Below, one piece after another: positions 32,759-45,989 of a DNA stretch of 64,000 nt. The first letter of the stretch is position 1, and each line of letters starts with the position of its first letter. The position numbers were made by a program, and so were the translations under genes. The notes under the pieces were generated by a model, which was not told the origin of the DNA, did no database searches, and worked only from the letters and a program-made list of their open reading frames with translations. The stretch comes from Apostichopus parvimensis (taxonomy: Eukaryota > Echinodermata > Holothuroidea > Aspidochirotida > Stichopodidae): the NCBI GenBank assembly GCA_000934455.1, contig KN888039.1:31503-95502 (forward strand), read 5' to 3'.

Positions 32759-35700
32759 TCATTCTACATTCTTCAGCAAATGTCTAACGTCACCTCCAAA
32801 TAAGGAGACAAAAGTATAGAGTATACCGTGACCATGATGTAAGAGGTGGGGGTCGGGGAAGAGACCAGATTTCGATAAATCGTGTCCAATTTGAATGATG
32901 CTGAGCAGTTTAGGGAACCTTATCTCCTCACCATCAACTAGTCCACTGCGGAAGATACAGTATGACATTCTATCCCTGTGGGTTCATTTCCTAAATTCGT
33001 TGATAAATGTTCATGTAATATGTCGACAAAAATGGTAGCAACCAGTAAGTGATAACAGAAGTTTTAAGAATGATAAAAAAGGTGTAAATCCAGGCAGATG
33101 AAGTAATGGTTCAGTTCCTAGAACTTGCCAGTATAGAATCGACATTTGTAACTAATAATCCCTATAACGATACCTTAACTGCAGATATCTCTCCGGCCAT
33201 CGCATCTTTGGCATGGGAATGACATCCCCTGGCTTGTATTCCTCATTAATTGGGAAAGGTTTGTTACCTGAAAAAGCAAACAAATACTGATATCTTAACG
33301 TTATTGTAGTTGGACCTTTAATGTTTCTAAATGATTACTCTCATCTTACTTTTGTAAAATGTGTTGGAAAATAAAACAAGCCTTTACAACGGAAGCGTTC
33401 ACTTACTTCGGGTTTCTTAATTACTTAAACATTATAGCTTCGTTTATTTGTGAAGATAGCATTGGTCCTAACTATCCTAGTACAACGTACTCTCTGGTAT
33501 CAAGACAGTCAATCGAGTCGTGCCAAACACAGCGAGCTCCCTTTAGTATATTTTACTATTCTAAACCTCTAAATTAACTTTTGGTTTGGAAAGGTTACCG
33601 TCGCCGGATCAAAAGCCAAATAACTGACAAACTGAAGTCGAACTGGGAATGCCTGGATCTTAAATTGTCAGTCGTGATTAGCTCAATGATTATTTCGATT
33701 ACGACTCCTATATAGTCTGGCAGTATAAATTTGCAACGCATATATGTATTTGGACAACATCGCTATATTGTATAGCATCGGTATACTTTCATATTATTAT
33801 AACATTTGGTGTTACGGCAAAGTAAGGGTATACGCGAAGAAGCTGATTTTACTTCTTTATGCTCGCCTACTTTTTGATCTAATAATAATTACAAAGCGGG
33901 GGTACTTTATTTTCATGATAGTTTGATTTGATTGCTTTTCACCAGCTGAAATAATTTCCCATATAACAACAGCTGTTGACCAGACATCACTCTCTGTTGA
34001 ATATTCATTGTGGTAGAAAGCTTCTGGAGCGAATTGGTTCAACGTCACTGATTTCATCTACAGACAAAACAAGAAGTAAGAACAGGTGTGAAAAAAAGAG
34101 GAGATACAATGAGATGAGAACAGCTGTTCTTTCAACTTGCATTACACCGGAATCATAAACATAAACAATTTTAAGTCAATGAAAAGTAAAAGATTTCCAA
34201 CCAAAAATAAATTCTCATTTCATTCTTAGCAATGCTATACATTATATGTATATGTTCGTCAACAAACGGGTACATTTAAATTCTTTCTTTTTCTTTTCAG
34301 CAAAAGAGCAGTTTAAATAACATAAATACCCATACAATTATTAAAAGGGGTATTTAAATTACAAACGAGAAGTAATTCATGAAAACGAGCATTTTTGAGG
34401 TTATTCCCCAAACTGGAAGGGCATGTGCCCGCCTGGCCCATCGTCCCTGATTATGGATCAATAATTTCATATTTCTTTTCAGGCTATTTCCTTTACTTGA
34501 AACATATTTCCTTAGCCAAACATTATGTTAGGAGATGTTATAAACACTCGACTCATTTCGTCTGAATAATGAGACGCACTTGAGACCAGCAGAACAATAA
34601 AGCGAAACAGCAGGTTTACCTCTGATTTCTTGATGGCGCAAATCGTCGGTGCATCCTCAGCAAGACAGAAGTCATACAACTTACATTGTCCCTGTTTGGT
34701 GTATAAAATCTTCTTCGTTGAGAAACAAGGATGAAGAAACTGTGACCGAATGAAATAATTTATAGATTTCATGACTGTCAATCATGACAGTAATCGTCAG
34801 GTGTGTTTACCAGCAATATCGAGGAAACATAAATTGATACGATGGCCTAGCAGGAGGTGATATAAATCAATATTGCGTTTATCGGAGCCTAAGGGGGAAT
34901 AAATACAAAACCATGGATGGAGATGTGTATTAAGTCGACGATAGTTTTAAACCCATAAAATTTACACTCATACTAAATTAGTAACTAAAGATCATTGAAG
35001 CTGTTAAGAACAATAAAGATCATGACACCGGTTTCTATATCGTAAACAACTAATAGTTTATGTTTACTGTGTTGTATAAGCTGGGGGAAGGTCACACCAT
35101 GGATATGTAGTAAACAATTCATCGTAACTCGAACCATGGGTCTTTAACAAAAGAAATGTCAACTAATTTTATCAACTAAATGAACGACGGAGAACTGACT
35201 TCGCAATTCGAACCGGGTAAGTAATTTCGAACAGAACGAGATTTGAGCCAGGGACCTCGGAGATACTAGCCCTTTGCTCTACCAAATCAGCAACTACGTT
35301 CAAGCATTCCCGCAAGGTTAGACACAATTTAATCACAAGGCAAGATCTAAAACTCATAAAGAGACACATTCAGCATCTACATATCCGTTTGTATTCGGAG
35401 CTAAGATTGATTTCTGAGTTTGCAGCGAAACCAAACCAGCTCAACTCTATATTTTGTCAGTCACGGACGAAACTCACCCCGTAGGATTTAATAACTTCCA
35501 TTCCTTCAAGTACTCCTGACAAATGTTTCATAACATCTCGCACTGACGTGACGCTCCTCCCACTTCCCTGTCGTGAGGTTGGGTCAAAGGTCAAGTAATT
35601 ATCTAACGTTTTACACGCAAGATGCTCAGTTATCATATTTATTTGATCTACAAAGAAGAGATAGTTACATTAGATCAAGAGTAATATGTTGCATGTGTAG

Positions 35701-38700
35701 ATGTTTCACATGACAAGCCAACAAATTGCACCTACATTTTCATAAATTATTTTACGAAAATGAGAAAACACTATACTTTTCCCCATATTTTGGCCCTCTC
35801 CATATTTCCCGTGCCACTATAATTGACCTCAGGTCACGGTGCTGTAGCCACACGCCCTGACACCACCCCTCATCAGGCCTGATGATTTCTTCCCGGCATG
35901 CAAGAAGCATAACATGTTTCTCTTCTTCACACATCTCTGAATATTAGGATCAGATGCAGAATAAAGTAAGAACGGCTGAAAATTAAAACAAATATTGAAA
36001 TAGAAAGAATAAGCACTCACTATATACGATACCAATTCCTTCAATTTTCGTGACATGATTCGTCACAGGTAGGTCTAAAGACGTTTTCACAAATTTATCC
36101 CAGTGGATGTCTCTTTGTTTGACAACTCTATCTACGAACACGAGGCAGAAAGTGAAAATATTGGTATTATGCCTTAGTTTAGGTGCACGTGAGTAAATTC
36201 TTTTCGAAACGATATAACATGACTGACCGATTCAGACAATGTAACATATTATAGGTGACAACTTTTAAAACCTGTGGCTCAATTCCATATTTGTTGGCAG
36301 AAAATCTTCCTTTAATATATGCATATTTTATTACTCGTGTAGTATTCTTCACGGAAGCATACAATAGAAAATCAGTTGAAATAAGACTTTCCTAAGCCCT
36401 ATACTATGGGGCTGGGTGGGGGGGGGGGGAGTCTCATTTGTATATGCTGCTGTTAAGGAGCACCAAACTGGCTGTAAAATAGTAAAGCATTATTCAAAAA
36501 TGCCCCAACCATGCAGTTTAATCCTTCTTGGAATTGAAATGTAACTAATTATAACATGTCGCGCACCAGCCGGGTCCTTATCATCTTTGTGTAGGATACA
36601 AATCTAATTCTATACCTCTAGTTATTGATATCAGATAAATCGATTATGTATCAGTTTACCATCAGAGAGGGTTGTTAGGACTACACATTTGGTGACCCCA
36701 AGAGAGACAGGTATTGTCCCCATCCACCTCGTGTAAAGTTTCCCGGTCTTCATCTTTAATATAAGGCAGATGTCGTCTTCGTTAAACAACCGATTACTTT
36801 CCGGAGTGTCTGTTGTTACTGTGGAGTAGTCTACAAGAAAGGCAAACAGGCACATGATCATCTTCTTGTAGAAAATATCAATTCAATATTCCTAGAATCA
36901 AACATGTGAACATCATATCATGTTTAATAAGTGACATTACAATAATCTAATATGACTTAATGCCAGCAATAACATTGATACCCACACAGATTGTCAGTAA
37001 TCACTTAGTAGGACACATCACGTAAGTTGAACATGCCAGTTTATTTAATAAATTTAGGTAACATCGAGAACTTTTAATTTTAGTTCTTAATCGCTGTTAT
37101 TCCAATCGCTGTAATTGACAATGTCTTTGTCAATAATTTACCTCTGTATTTATGATTCCATGTCAAAAGTAATGAAATCATGATATTAAATACATAATCA
37201 GACCTCACTACCCTGACTACATGAATATCTTTCAGCTTTGAATTTGTTAGTTTTTTTTTCGTTTTTTTTCTTCCATAATTGTTCTTTCGCGAGAAAACGT
37301 TCAAAATGAACATCTCTATCTGAAGTTCCTCAGACAGTGTCCTCGAGAATGAGCTTTACACATTCAAACTCAGAACGCGTTATAGTTGTTTTTCTTTTTT
37401 ATTCAATAGAAGGTCGTTTTAAATTGTGTCATATATCCCATTAAACTTTTTGTACAATATTACTTTGGCCACTTGAGGTTTATTGTACGTTAATGAATAA
37501 TTTTCATCAACCTACATGTCTCGATTTCTCTTTCATGATGTGAAGTATTAATCTCATCTGTCAAGTTGGGAAGAATTGACCTTGGAGGTAAATCATAAAG
37601 AAAACAGGAATATGATTAGCCTGGAATGAAAGCAATACGAAACAATTGTCATATTTAAATATACAATGTGAGTGTCTTCACAATCGGAAGAACTATCCAT
37701 ATTCTGGACTGAAACTCTCAGTTTGAGGAAAGTTCGAACTGTATAATGAGGCAATGGAGGTCTTGAATTTTTGAAATTGTATCACCAAATTAATTAAGTC
37801 CACTTCGTTATGTCTCCCTCCCTACAAAAGGTGCCTTGTTGAAGTAGAGACATTGAGAGACTTGCCTAGTTTAACTTAGTAAAGTAAAGTATTAAATATC
37901 GAAGGATTTACCTCTGTGTTTGCTGACGTGTTACGGGTATATTCTCTTCATCTGTGAAGGAAAATGGAACTTTACAGAGCGATTATAGTTTTGGGGTAGA
38001 CACTTCTTTTCGTGCTGCACCGACTCCAATCCCTCCCCTTACTCCTTCCGCCTCGGAATTACCTTACGCAATTACGAACACAAACTATGGTTATACATAG
38101 TAATATATCATACATTTAAGGTAATATAGTTATCTTTTGTTATAGTAAATGCAGTAAATATTTCATTTTCGCGCGCTGACGTTCTCTGTCTATTTTAATT
38201 GGATCAAAGATGTTATGTCCATTGCATGGAAACCAAAAAGGTGTTTGGTATGGTTTACTCCATCAATTTGATGGATAGCAATCAATGTGCTTTTTAATCA
38301 CAGCAGGCTGCGTTACAAAAAATTTGTGTCCATGAATACATACACATGAGATCAAATATACTTGCTGGCTTGTTGTTAGCACAACAAAGGCTTAGCCTAA
38401 GTTCAGACTTACAAACTTACAGAAAACAACAGTTTGGAATTAGAAATATAAGATGTTAAACACTATTTATAACGATGTAGTGTTTACTAAGTCTATAACT
38501 CATCCTACAGTAAATATCATACACTCACTTCGGCCATTTTGTGTTTCTGTCCTGTTCTCTGTACGCAGATCTCTGGTTCTTGCTCTGTTACCTCGGGCCT
38601 CACAATGTAGCTGTCTTCCACACGCTTTAGCGATTACCAGTAAGTGCACAATCAGAATGACAATGAATGCCAAAATAGGTACAAGTAACTTAAAGATGAA

Positions 38701-39753
38701 TTCACTTCCAGAAGCTTCGACATAGGCCGTTATATTCGTGGTCAAGTTTCTACCACGATAAGATACAAAGCAGGCTAATGTTATTAGGGTATCTTTTGTA
38801 AAATTACTAACATCTACTTCTAAGTAAACATACTCTGAATCATTTGAACTGGAGTACGAAACATGTCTCGGAATGTCTACTATGTTCCATTGTTTGTAAG
38901 CAGCATCAACATTACTCTTACAAGAAAACATAATCTTCTTTCCTTCTTTAAATGACACATTCGATGTATTCGTAATGATAGTTAATTCGTCCACAAACTG
39001 TATTGGACCAAATGAGCAATTAGCACTGTAATTAACCATTCCTGGAAAAGATTGTACAACGTAACAATAAAACATACTGTTGTTCCATTTACTATCGAGT
39101 TTAGCATTCAATTCAACAGAATGATGAGTTTTATTCTCTCCAAGAGTAACGGACGAATTGCTTATCAATGACAGCGTGTTTTGTAAGGAGAGGTTTATTC
39201 TCGGATTTCCTTCTTCGGAGATACAGGTTGTATAAAAAGGTTCACCAATTTGATCAGTAAAAAAAGTTGGATAAGTAAAACTGGATGTACACTGTGGATA
39301 TTCACGTCTTGGACTGTATAGCACTATCAATGAAAGCTCCTGTGAATTGAACATAATATGGTCCACGCATCGAAATAAGGATTCGTTAAATTCCCTGGTG
39401 ACATCTCTAATAGTTAAGTCATTAATAAAGTCTGATCCATTCTTCGTGGAGTTGAAAATATAATTGCCAGTGTAATTCCCAAGCAGCGATGAATTCATCA
39501 CAATCTTTGTCATACGGTTGTTCTCATGTGTCTCTGTTCGGAACATTGTGACATTACCATTATTTATACAGCGTAAGGTAACTGTTTGTCCCTCTGATCG
39601 GATTATATGTTCCTTCCATACTTGATGAAACACAATAGTTTCCTCTCCGAAGCAAAGCATAACTAAGTTGGCTAAATTGACAAGGAAAAACAGTATTTGA
39701 ATTGGGCTGGCAGCAATGGTTCCAACAAAACAGATGTTTCCTTTCCTCTCCAT
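32759..39753 (-). CDS. Unit 4: three-Ig receptor pseudokinase, complete
   Basis: Ten exons: 39753-38529, 37951-37912, 37580-37516, 36818-36660, 36131-36021, 35647-35478, 34739-34620, 34057-33943, 33267-33174 and 32945-32759. Lengths sum to 2286 nt, 761 codons plus stop, with GT-AG borders and matching phases throughout. Exon 1 encodes a signal peptide, three Ig domains (cysteine pairs 62/129, 177/230, 278/328) and a transmembrane helix near 352-375. The following exons give a complete tyrosine-kinase-like domain with VVLTTL, HPC and DFC in place of VAVK, HRD and DFG. The protein ends VRHLLKNVE. It is the clearest full-length member. The tyrosine tail of units 1 and 2 is absent; after EASGSE the sequence changes to FIFKLLVPILAFIVILIVHL and a basic stretch. 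No ligand or pathway can be named. Confidence 0.8.
38529..39753 (-). CDS. Unit 4 exon 1: Ig ectodomain and alternative TM
   Basis: The ectodomain is closely similar to that of units 1 and 2 up to EASGSE (residue 351). The membrane helix and the basic juxtamembrane stretch that follow (CGRQLHCEARGNRARTRDLR) are unrelated to theirs. The exon ends at NGR plus one base before GTGAGT; read-through gives ten extra codons and a stop. The last nine residues equal the unit 2 micro-exon. Confidence 0.85.
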
Positions 39754-40024
39754 AACTAAGCCGCTCGTGTAATATCAGCAGATGATTACTGGATGAAAAC
39801 GATTCTTACCATGTCAGATAGTGACTCGTATAGTCAATTTGTAAAACGAAACGAACACTCTCTTTATTGAAAATTAAGATACAGATATCGCTTGTGTCCG
39901 ATATTAACTGATGATTTCTGTGAGCCCTCTGAACATAAGGTGACGGATTTGTTGTTGCTTGAATTATGATGTCATAGTTTAAAAGGTCAATGGTCATTGA
40001 AATGAAACAGTTTTTGAACAATGC

Positions 40025-40030
40025 CGTGTT
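40025..40030. other. Empty site for the foldback MITE in unit 4
   Basis: Unit 4 reads 'aatgccgtgtttgccagaat' where units 1 and 2 have 'aatgccgtgag', the MITE, then 'cgtgcgtaccagaat'. Removing the MITE and one 6-bp flank from unit 2 gives a sequence of the same length as unit 4. The site thus looks never occupied rather than deleted. Confidence 0.65.
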
Positions 40031-40515
40031 TGCCAGAATGACAAAATAAGTCGAATGATCCTTCCCGTGTCATTAAAGGCGCCGTTGCATGAATTGGACA
40101 ATACACTCGCCAACTAGAGGGGTTACAATGGGGGAGGGGGGGGGGGGAGGAACCCAACGTCGACTCTAGAACGACAGGTATGAGAAGAAAATTGCGGTTT
40201 CAGGAAACGTATGGCGTTGTTGAGGAACTTTTGGCGGTTTATCTCAAAAGTTTGACGCTTTATCTCTCAAACTTCCCTTTTTTCTTAAATGTTGGTAGGG
40301 AAACTGGTTGACGATTGGTTGACCGCGACTTGGAGGATCCTGTAGAATAAATAATTAATCAATACTAAAGATAAATCTGGCTGTTTTTCGTTTTGTAAAA
40401 TCTTTATCTGTTTATGCGTAGTCTGTCTGTTAACTACACAATACAATACCTATTGCATAAGCACATGTCGCTGCAAGAGATGTATATGTCTTACCCTGGC
40501 CCTACCTAAACGTAC

Positions 40516-42600
40516 CGAGCATGTTATAAGACCATATATGTGATTACGATGTGGGTAGGAAGGGGGACGGGGAGACTCGGTGTATAGTCTCGGTTCCGGC
40601 CATGTTTAATTGGACTCAGACTGGCTATAGATTCGGATCTTCTAGACTTGACTGCAGCCCTATTGGTAAAGATCTGTATAGTAAAGTATACACGGTAGGA
40701 TATGCTCGGTTACGTCGACGTTTTGGACAATATCTGTGCTTTGTATATCAATAATATGTGAAAGAACTATACTTTTTATTTCCGGTCTACATTTCTTGAA
40801 TAAACACACAAACAAAAACTAACAAGTACACACACAGTCACATACAGCCAGCATGGCACCACATACACATTAACAAATCCGGCTGTTACTACTACTGGCC
40901 TGTTGCTGTCTCTTACCATATACCCCTCCCTGAAGTTGCGGTGAATAAATCGGTGGTGAGATCACTCGGGAACTTCAAGCGGCACTTCAAGGTCAAAAAT
41001 CTTTCCTGGCGTCGGATGGCAGGAATGAAGATGGAGGATAATACGGTCGCTTCGATAACACATTCATTTAACACAACCAATTAAAAACAAACTTTTGTTT
41101 TATTACTTATAAAAGTTTCATCTCATATTGATATTTTTGAAAAATGTTTGATCCGATAATGGATGACCTCTTCTACTGCATTCGATACGTTACTATTCAT
41201 CAATAAATGTCAACACAAACATCCATAGACCGTGGCTTACTACACATTTGTCTAATTCTTTGATAATAATTCATATTATTAGAAAAGGATTTTCTTGCTA
41301 GATTGATGAGTTCCTTGGCCCTGCTGGATCCTGCAGTTGCTCACCGAGTGTCTGTTCTGTAAGGATTACCAAAGTCTAATCCGACGGATTTTTGCTCAAG
41401 TGTATCTCCTATGTCATGGATCAAAGAACAGCCGTCATAAGATTCCATAGAGATAAACAAGTTTTACAAATCATACTGCTGTTTCTTATATTCTAGTTAT
41501 TGTATCCGACGAAATTGTGGAACTCTTGTTTCGCGTTAACCGTCTATGAACGTAATGTAATTGTATTAATAAATCAAAGCTCATACGCTTCCATCGGCTG
41601 ACTTTGTTAGTTATGCACTGAATCTTTTATCACACCATTAAGTCAACAAATTGACTTTCTTTTAAATTCAGCAACTATAGTATTCATTGACGTACACTAC
41701 AGTGTGACACATGTACTTCCGTGTATTACTTTCAATGGTAATTGAAAAAACACTTGAAATCATTGTTTATAGTATTTTCGAAACAATTATCACCGTCTAT
41801 AATTAGTGTATACGCGGTTACTTCGAAATTTAATCAGCTTCCCATCTTTGTAGAATCAATAAACCTTAACTGCCTCATTCTCAAATGAAACTATTTTTGA
41901 GAGAATTTCCGCACCATAACTCATAACTTTATCATAATCCACTGACAGAAAGTAGACTTACAAAGAAATAATCTTACACCAAGAGCAATTGCTTCAAAAA
42001 CACTTTGTTCTTCGTGAGTATGAACGTGAGTATGAACGTGAGTATGAACTGTGAGGGGAAAGTGAATTTCGAGAGGTCAGTTTGAGTGTGTCATAGACAC
42101 GTGATTTTGAAGGTACTCGTTGCAAATATGCAATCAACTGATTAATAAGCACAGAATAAACCAACCAAAATGTAGGCTAATTTTGAACAGCATAAATTCT
42201 GATCGGATCGTTTTTTCTGAGCTTCATCATTAGTCGCAAATACACACAATTAATTCACATTTCACTCATGGATACAATCATTCCTCAAACATATTTAATA
42301 TCCCTCTATTAATCCATACAATCTCCGTATTCATTGCAGGAGAGCCTATACAAGTTGTACTACATCCTAAGCCCGGGAATGTTCTTCTCTTACCAATACG
42401 TTTAAGATCGCTTTCGGTATCTTTCGATACAGACTAGTTCTCATTCAAATGTTTCAAGATGGCTTTCTTCAGTTTATATTATCATTCTCCAAATTCTTAC
42501 GTAATCCGTTTGTACATAGTCAACACCCCCCCCCCCCACCAAACTTGTTACACATTGAGGCCATATCGAATTGGGTTATAAAGAATTAAACTCAACCTAT
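40516..42600. other. Unit 4 upstream flank and array edge
   Basis: It begins with the conserved block (40516-40760, candidate donor GTACGT on the minus strand). Then there is diverged spacer, a segment at about 40790-41640 not seen in the other units, and recognisable spacer again to about 42.6 kb. Similarity to other units is lowest here, so unit 4 seems the most distant copy. A 12-bp repeat CGTGAGTATGAA occurs three times at 42013-42048. Confidence 0.6.
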
Positions 42601-44880
42601 CCAAATGTAATTTGGATTCGGGAGATGCCGTAGAAGCATTCTGTTAACCTTCATGTAAACTCTAGTCACATTATTAGGTCTGTGTCACATAGTTATGTTA
42701 CCGTTTGAACAGATTACACCCTAGTCGGGTATAGTACTGGTTTAATTAATGTTTATTCAAACAATGTGCCGAGAAGGTAACCAACGTGAAACAAATATAA
42801 TTGTACATTCGGAGTGAAATAACAGTCGATTCTGTTCCTTTGTCAAAAAAAGTTGAGCCCTCACAGGCGTACCAAAATATGCGGTTCAGTCGATTCACTG
42901 AACCGGGGCCCCAATGTCCAGGGCCCGTAAATGTTGGTTCAGACTATTTGAGCTAACGTATCACTCCTATCAGTCATAATTGTGAAAAAGTATCTAAATG
43001 AGGTCCAACGGGCTCATATCTTTGTCTGTTTTATTTCTTTAACAACTGTTTTGTGTAATTAACAAAAAAATCCTGCTATACTTTCCCTCGCATATATTAA
43101 TTGTCGTACATGTGAAATGTGCCTTGTCGTAGTTATGCACTTCAGACACATTCCGTGAATCAGTTCGAATCAGCATCGGGCTTGTTTAACTATGATTACC
43201 ACGTTTGACCAATACCAGGAACGCACATAGGCGTAGTAACTGGGTGGGGCAGAGAGTTCCCCTGGGCCCTCCTCTACTTTGCAAAGTGTGGGAAGTGATA
43301 TTATATCGGCTTCCTCACTCTTCACTATGGATGCACCCTTAGTTTTATTCAGTCGGTGGGGTGGGATACTCTAAACAGACTAAACAGACTAAATATTATT
43401 CGGTTTCTACCGTTACCAAGACTAAGTTTACCACATTTCAGTTGATATTACTTACAAATTTACAAAGTTATCATTAAAATACTATATTTTACACTATAAA
43501 TATACGATATCTACCGACTGATGTAGAGAGAATCAGTAGACTACAGAGGTAACACACACATTCTTCATAACTGGAAACTCCCTTTCGCCCCCTCCCCCGC
43601 ATCCCTCTTATACTTAAATTACAAAGAGGCCAGCAATGAACCCAAATCCTCTTAAAGTTCGAACCACTTTTTAGAATGAATCGTAATGTGCTCACGTATG
43701 TATCTTTTGAATTCCATCGTCTGTATTCTTGTTCTATTATTCGTTGTTGTTTTATAATGTTAAGACTGAGTTGATAGAGTAATTAAATTGGCTTCTTTTA
43801 GATTTAAGTAATGCACACATTTATACGACTTTATTGACAACCCAAATATTGAATTAACGTGGAAGCTGTTTAGACTTATTTGTAAACGTTTTTCTACCTT
43901 CTATTGTGCTTTTGCTTTCAAATTAAATGTCTGGTTTTTGTTTGACAGTTGCTTGAATTAAAAAAATAGGCCTATGATTTAATTCTCCTGTACAGTGATA
44001 GTTCCAGTTTCAACCATCCGGATATTTACATCATAGGACCATAAACTGTCAAAAAACTGTCAAATGTTTCACGCTTCGCCAGATATCCATATTTTGACAA
44101 TTTGGCATACTGAAAGTTTTATTGAAATTGATACCTATGCAGCGGAGCTTCATCTCAATGCTCGGAAAATGGTAGCGGTAGCACAATCCAGTGGCATGCA
44201 CATAATTTCCAAGGTGTGTGTGGAGGGGGTGGAGGGGGAGGGGATTCAAAATTCCCCCGACTGATTAAAGTAGGAGCTTAATTTTTGAAACGACAGGGGG
44301 ATGAAGGATTTTATTTCGGTGGGCTGCACTGGGGTTATTGAAGCATATGTAGGTGATCTGGGGTCCTCCTCCAGAAATTAAGAATTTACAAATTTTCCAC
44401 TGGATAGTACAGTCTGAGGCATATTCAGATTATAACTTTCATAGGTCTACATAAGTAGCTCTAAACGCGAGATATTAGTGCTAATTATAACTAATAATAA
44501 ACTCACTGACTGATTAAGGTAGGGTCGACCTGAATCTGTATGGGAGGACCAAAGGCGAATGATTGAGTTTAAAATGGAACGAGCTGCGCGCCCTGCGGTC
44601 CTTCAAGACGTCTCCTATGTAGGGTGGTTTGGGAAACCTTGCCCAGAATATCAGTTATAAAACATGATCGTCGAATGGTCCATTCCGTCGCAAATTTAGA
44701 CGATGATTTAGGTCTATATGATTATAAAAGTAGCAGGCTAAACGCAAGATTTTGCTGATAATTCTCTTTTTGAGGTTGAAAAAAGGGCGGGAGGGAAAAC
44801 CCGTAGTATGGGTTCATTGGCTTCCCTGGATGAATGCACAAATCGCCTGGACTGAACCATCTTCCCCAACTGCATGATGA
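42600..44880. other. Gene-poor region with repeat remnants
   Basis: Reversed fragments related to the spacer segment near 11800 appear at about 42880-42935 ('ggttcagtcgattcactgaacc') and 43265-43300 ('actttgcaaagtgtgggaag'). G-rich stretches near 44220 and 44290 look like transposon ends. No exon is supported. Confidence 0.5.
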
Positions 44881-44884
44881 TTAC

Positions 44885-45277
44885 CAGTGGCGGAGCTAGG
44901 GGTATTGGTCAGAGAGGGCGAGAATGGTCTTTAGGGGCGCTTTCGACACTATCTAAGCGGAGCGCCACCACAGGTTGGCGCGGAGCGTACAGATTTTTTT
45001 GAGTAAAGATACTCCCTAGATCGCCGGAAATGACCCTTTCCGGGTCTTGCTAATTTGCAGATAAACAAAGAATAAATAGCCGTTAGAGCATTTTGTCAGA
45101 ATATTACACCAAAAAAATGTGACAAATGTCAATAGATAGATTAGAGCGCAGTAAAAATGTCAATAATCGCGAATAAGTAAAAAGTGGTAAAAAGTTGAAA
45201 AGGGCGCCAGCAGTCCATTTGAGTCCGTCAGGGGGGGGGGGCATCCGCCCCCTGACTGTATGGACGCTCCGCCACTG
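44885..45277. mobile_element. hAT-like MITE
   Basis: The inverted ends are CAGTGGCGGAGC at 44885 and GCTCCGCCACTG ending 45277. The 8-bp flanks 'atgattac' and 'ccgatcac' agree at five positions, consistent with an old hAT target duplication. The interior is shared with the fragment at 1-191. It has no coding capacity. Confidence 0.7.
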
Positions 45278-45879
45278 CCGATCACCACTGTCACAAGTCT
45301 CCCTGCAACTGAGACTTTGCTTCTTGATTGGCACGCAGATCAAAAGCCGTCATAACGTTTCCAACAGTCTACGCCTGATCAGTGACAACTGAATGAGTAC
45401 GTTCACAAAGAATGCACGAAACGTCGCCCTATGTGAATTTATGGAACACGCGAAATTAATGGATAGGCCTATTCTGTAGGCGTCTCCCTCGGTGCGCACC
45501 CCTTCTTCCTCCCCGACTCTACCACTTTGTCATGCAAAACGTAAGTTGTCGGTTAAAATGCCAGCAAACATTCCACCTCCTCCAAACCCTGTCTTCGAAC
45601 CAGATTCGTATCAAAACCATTACGTAGATGGACCCTTGCAGAACCGCTACTTTCCTTCCCCCTTTCCCTTCACTATCCCCAACCCCTCCTTTCTCTTTCT
45701 TTGACGCTCGCGTAGTTGGCTTCATGATAAGTTATCCGTGGAATAATTATTTTTAGATTAAACCATAGAAATTGAACTTGGAGCTAACAAAATAGCGCAA
45801 AATACTAACGTTCAGTGACAGTTGACAACTTGCAAGCGTGTAGTGTGGATATCATAAGCACAAATCTAAAAATAGACCA

Positions 45880-45989
45880 TCCTAATGCATTGCATAAGCC
45901 TCGTACTAAGTCGTAGGCTCGTAGCCGTGCTGACATCTTCCGCCATTACCGAATGCGATCCGGTTCTGTTATATAATCGATTACATGTG
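45880..45989 (+). promoter_or_regulatory. Candidate first (5' UTR) exon of the ACP6-like gene
   Basis: The segment ends 'ttacatgtg' before GTAAGT at 45990, a consensus donor; the next acceptor on this strand is 'ttattgacag' at 46947. The sequence is more GC-rich than its surroundings and holds a short ATG frame (MRSGSVI then stop). The transcription start is not visible. Confidence 0.4.
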
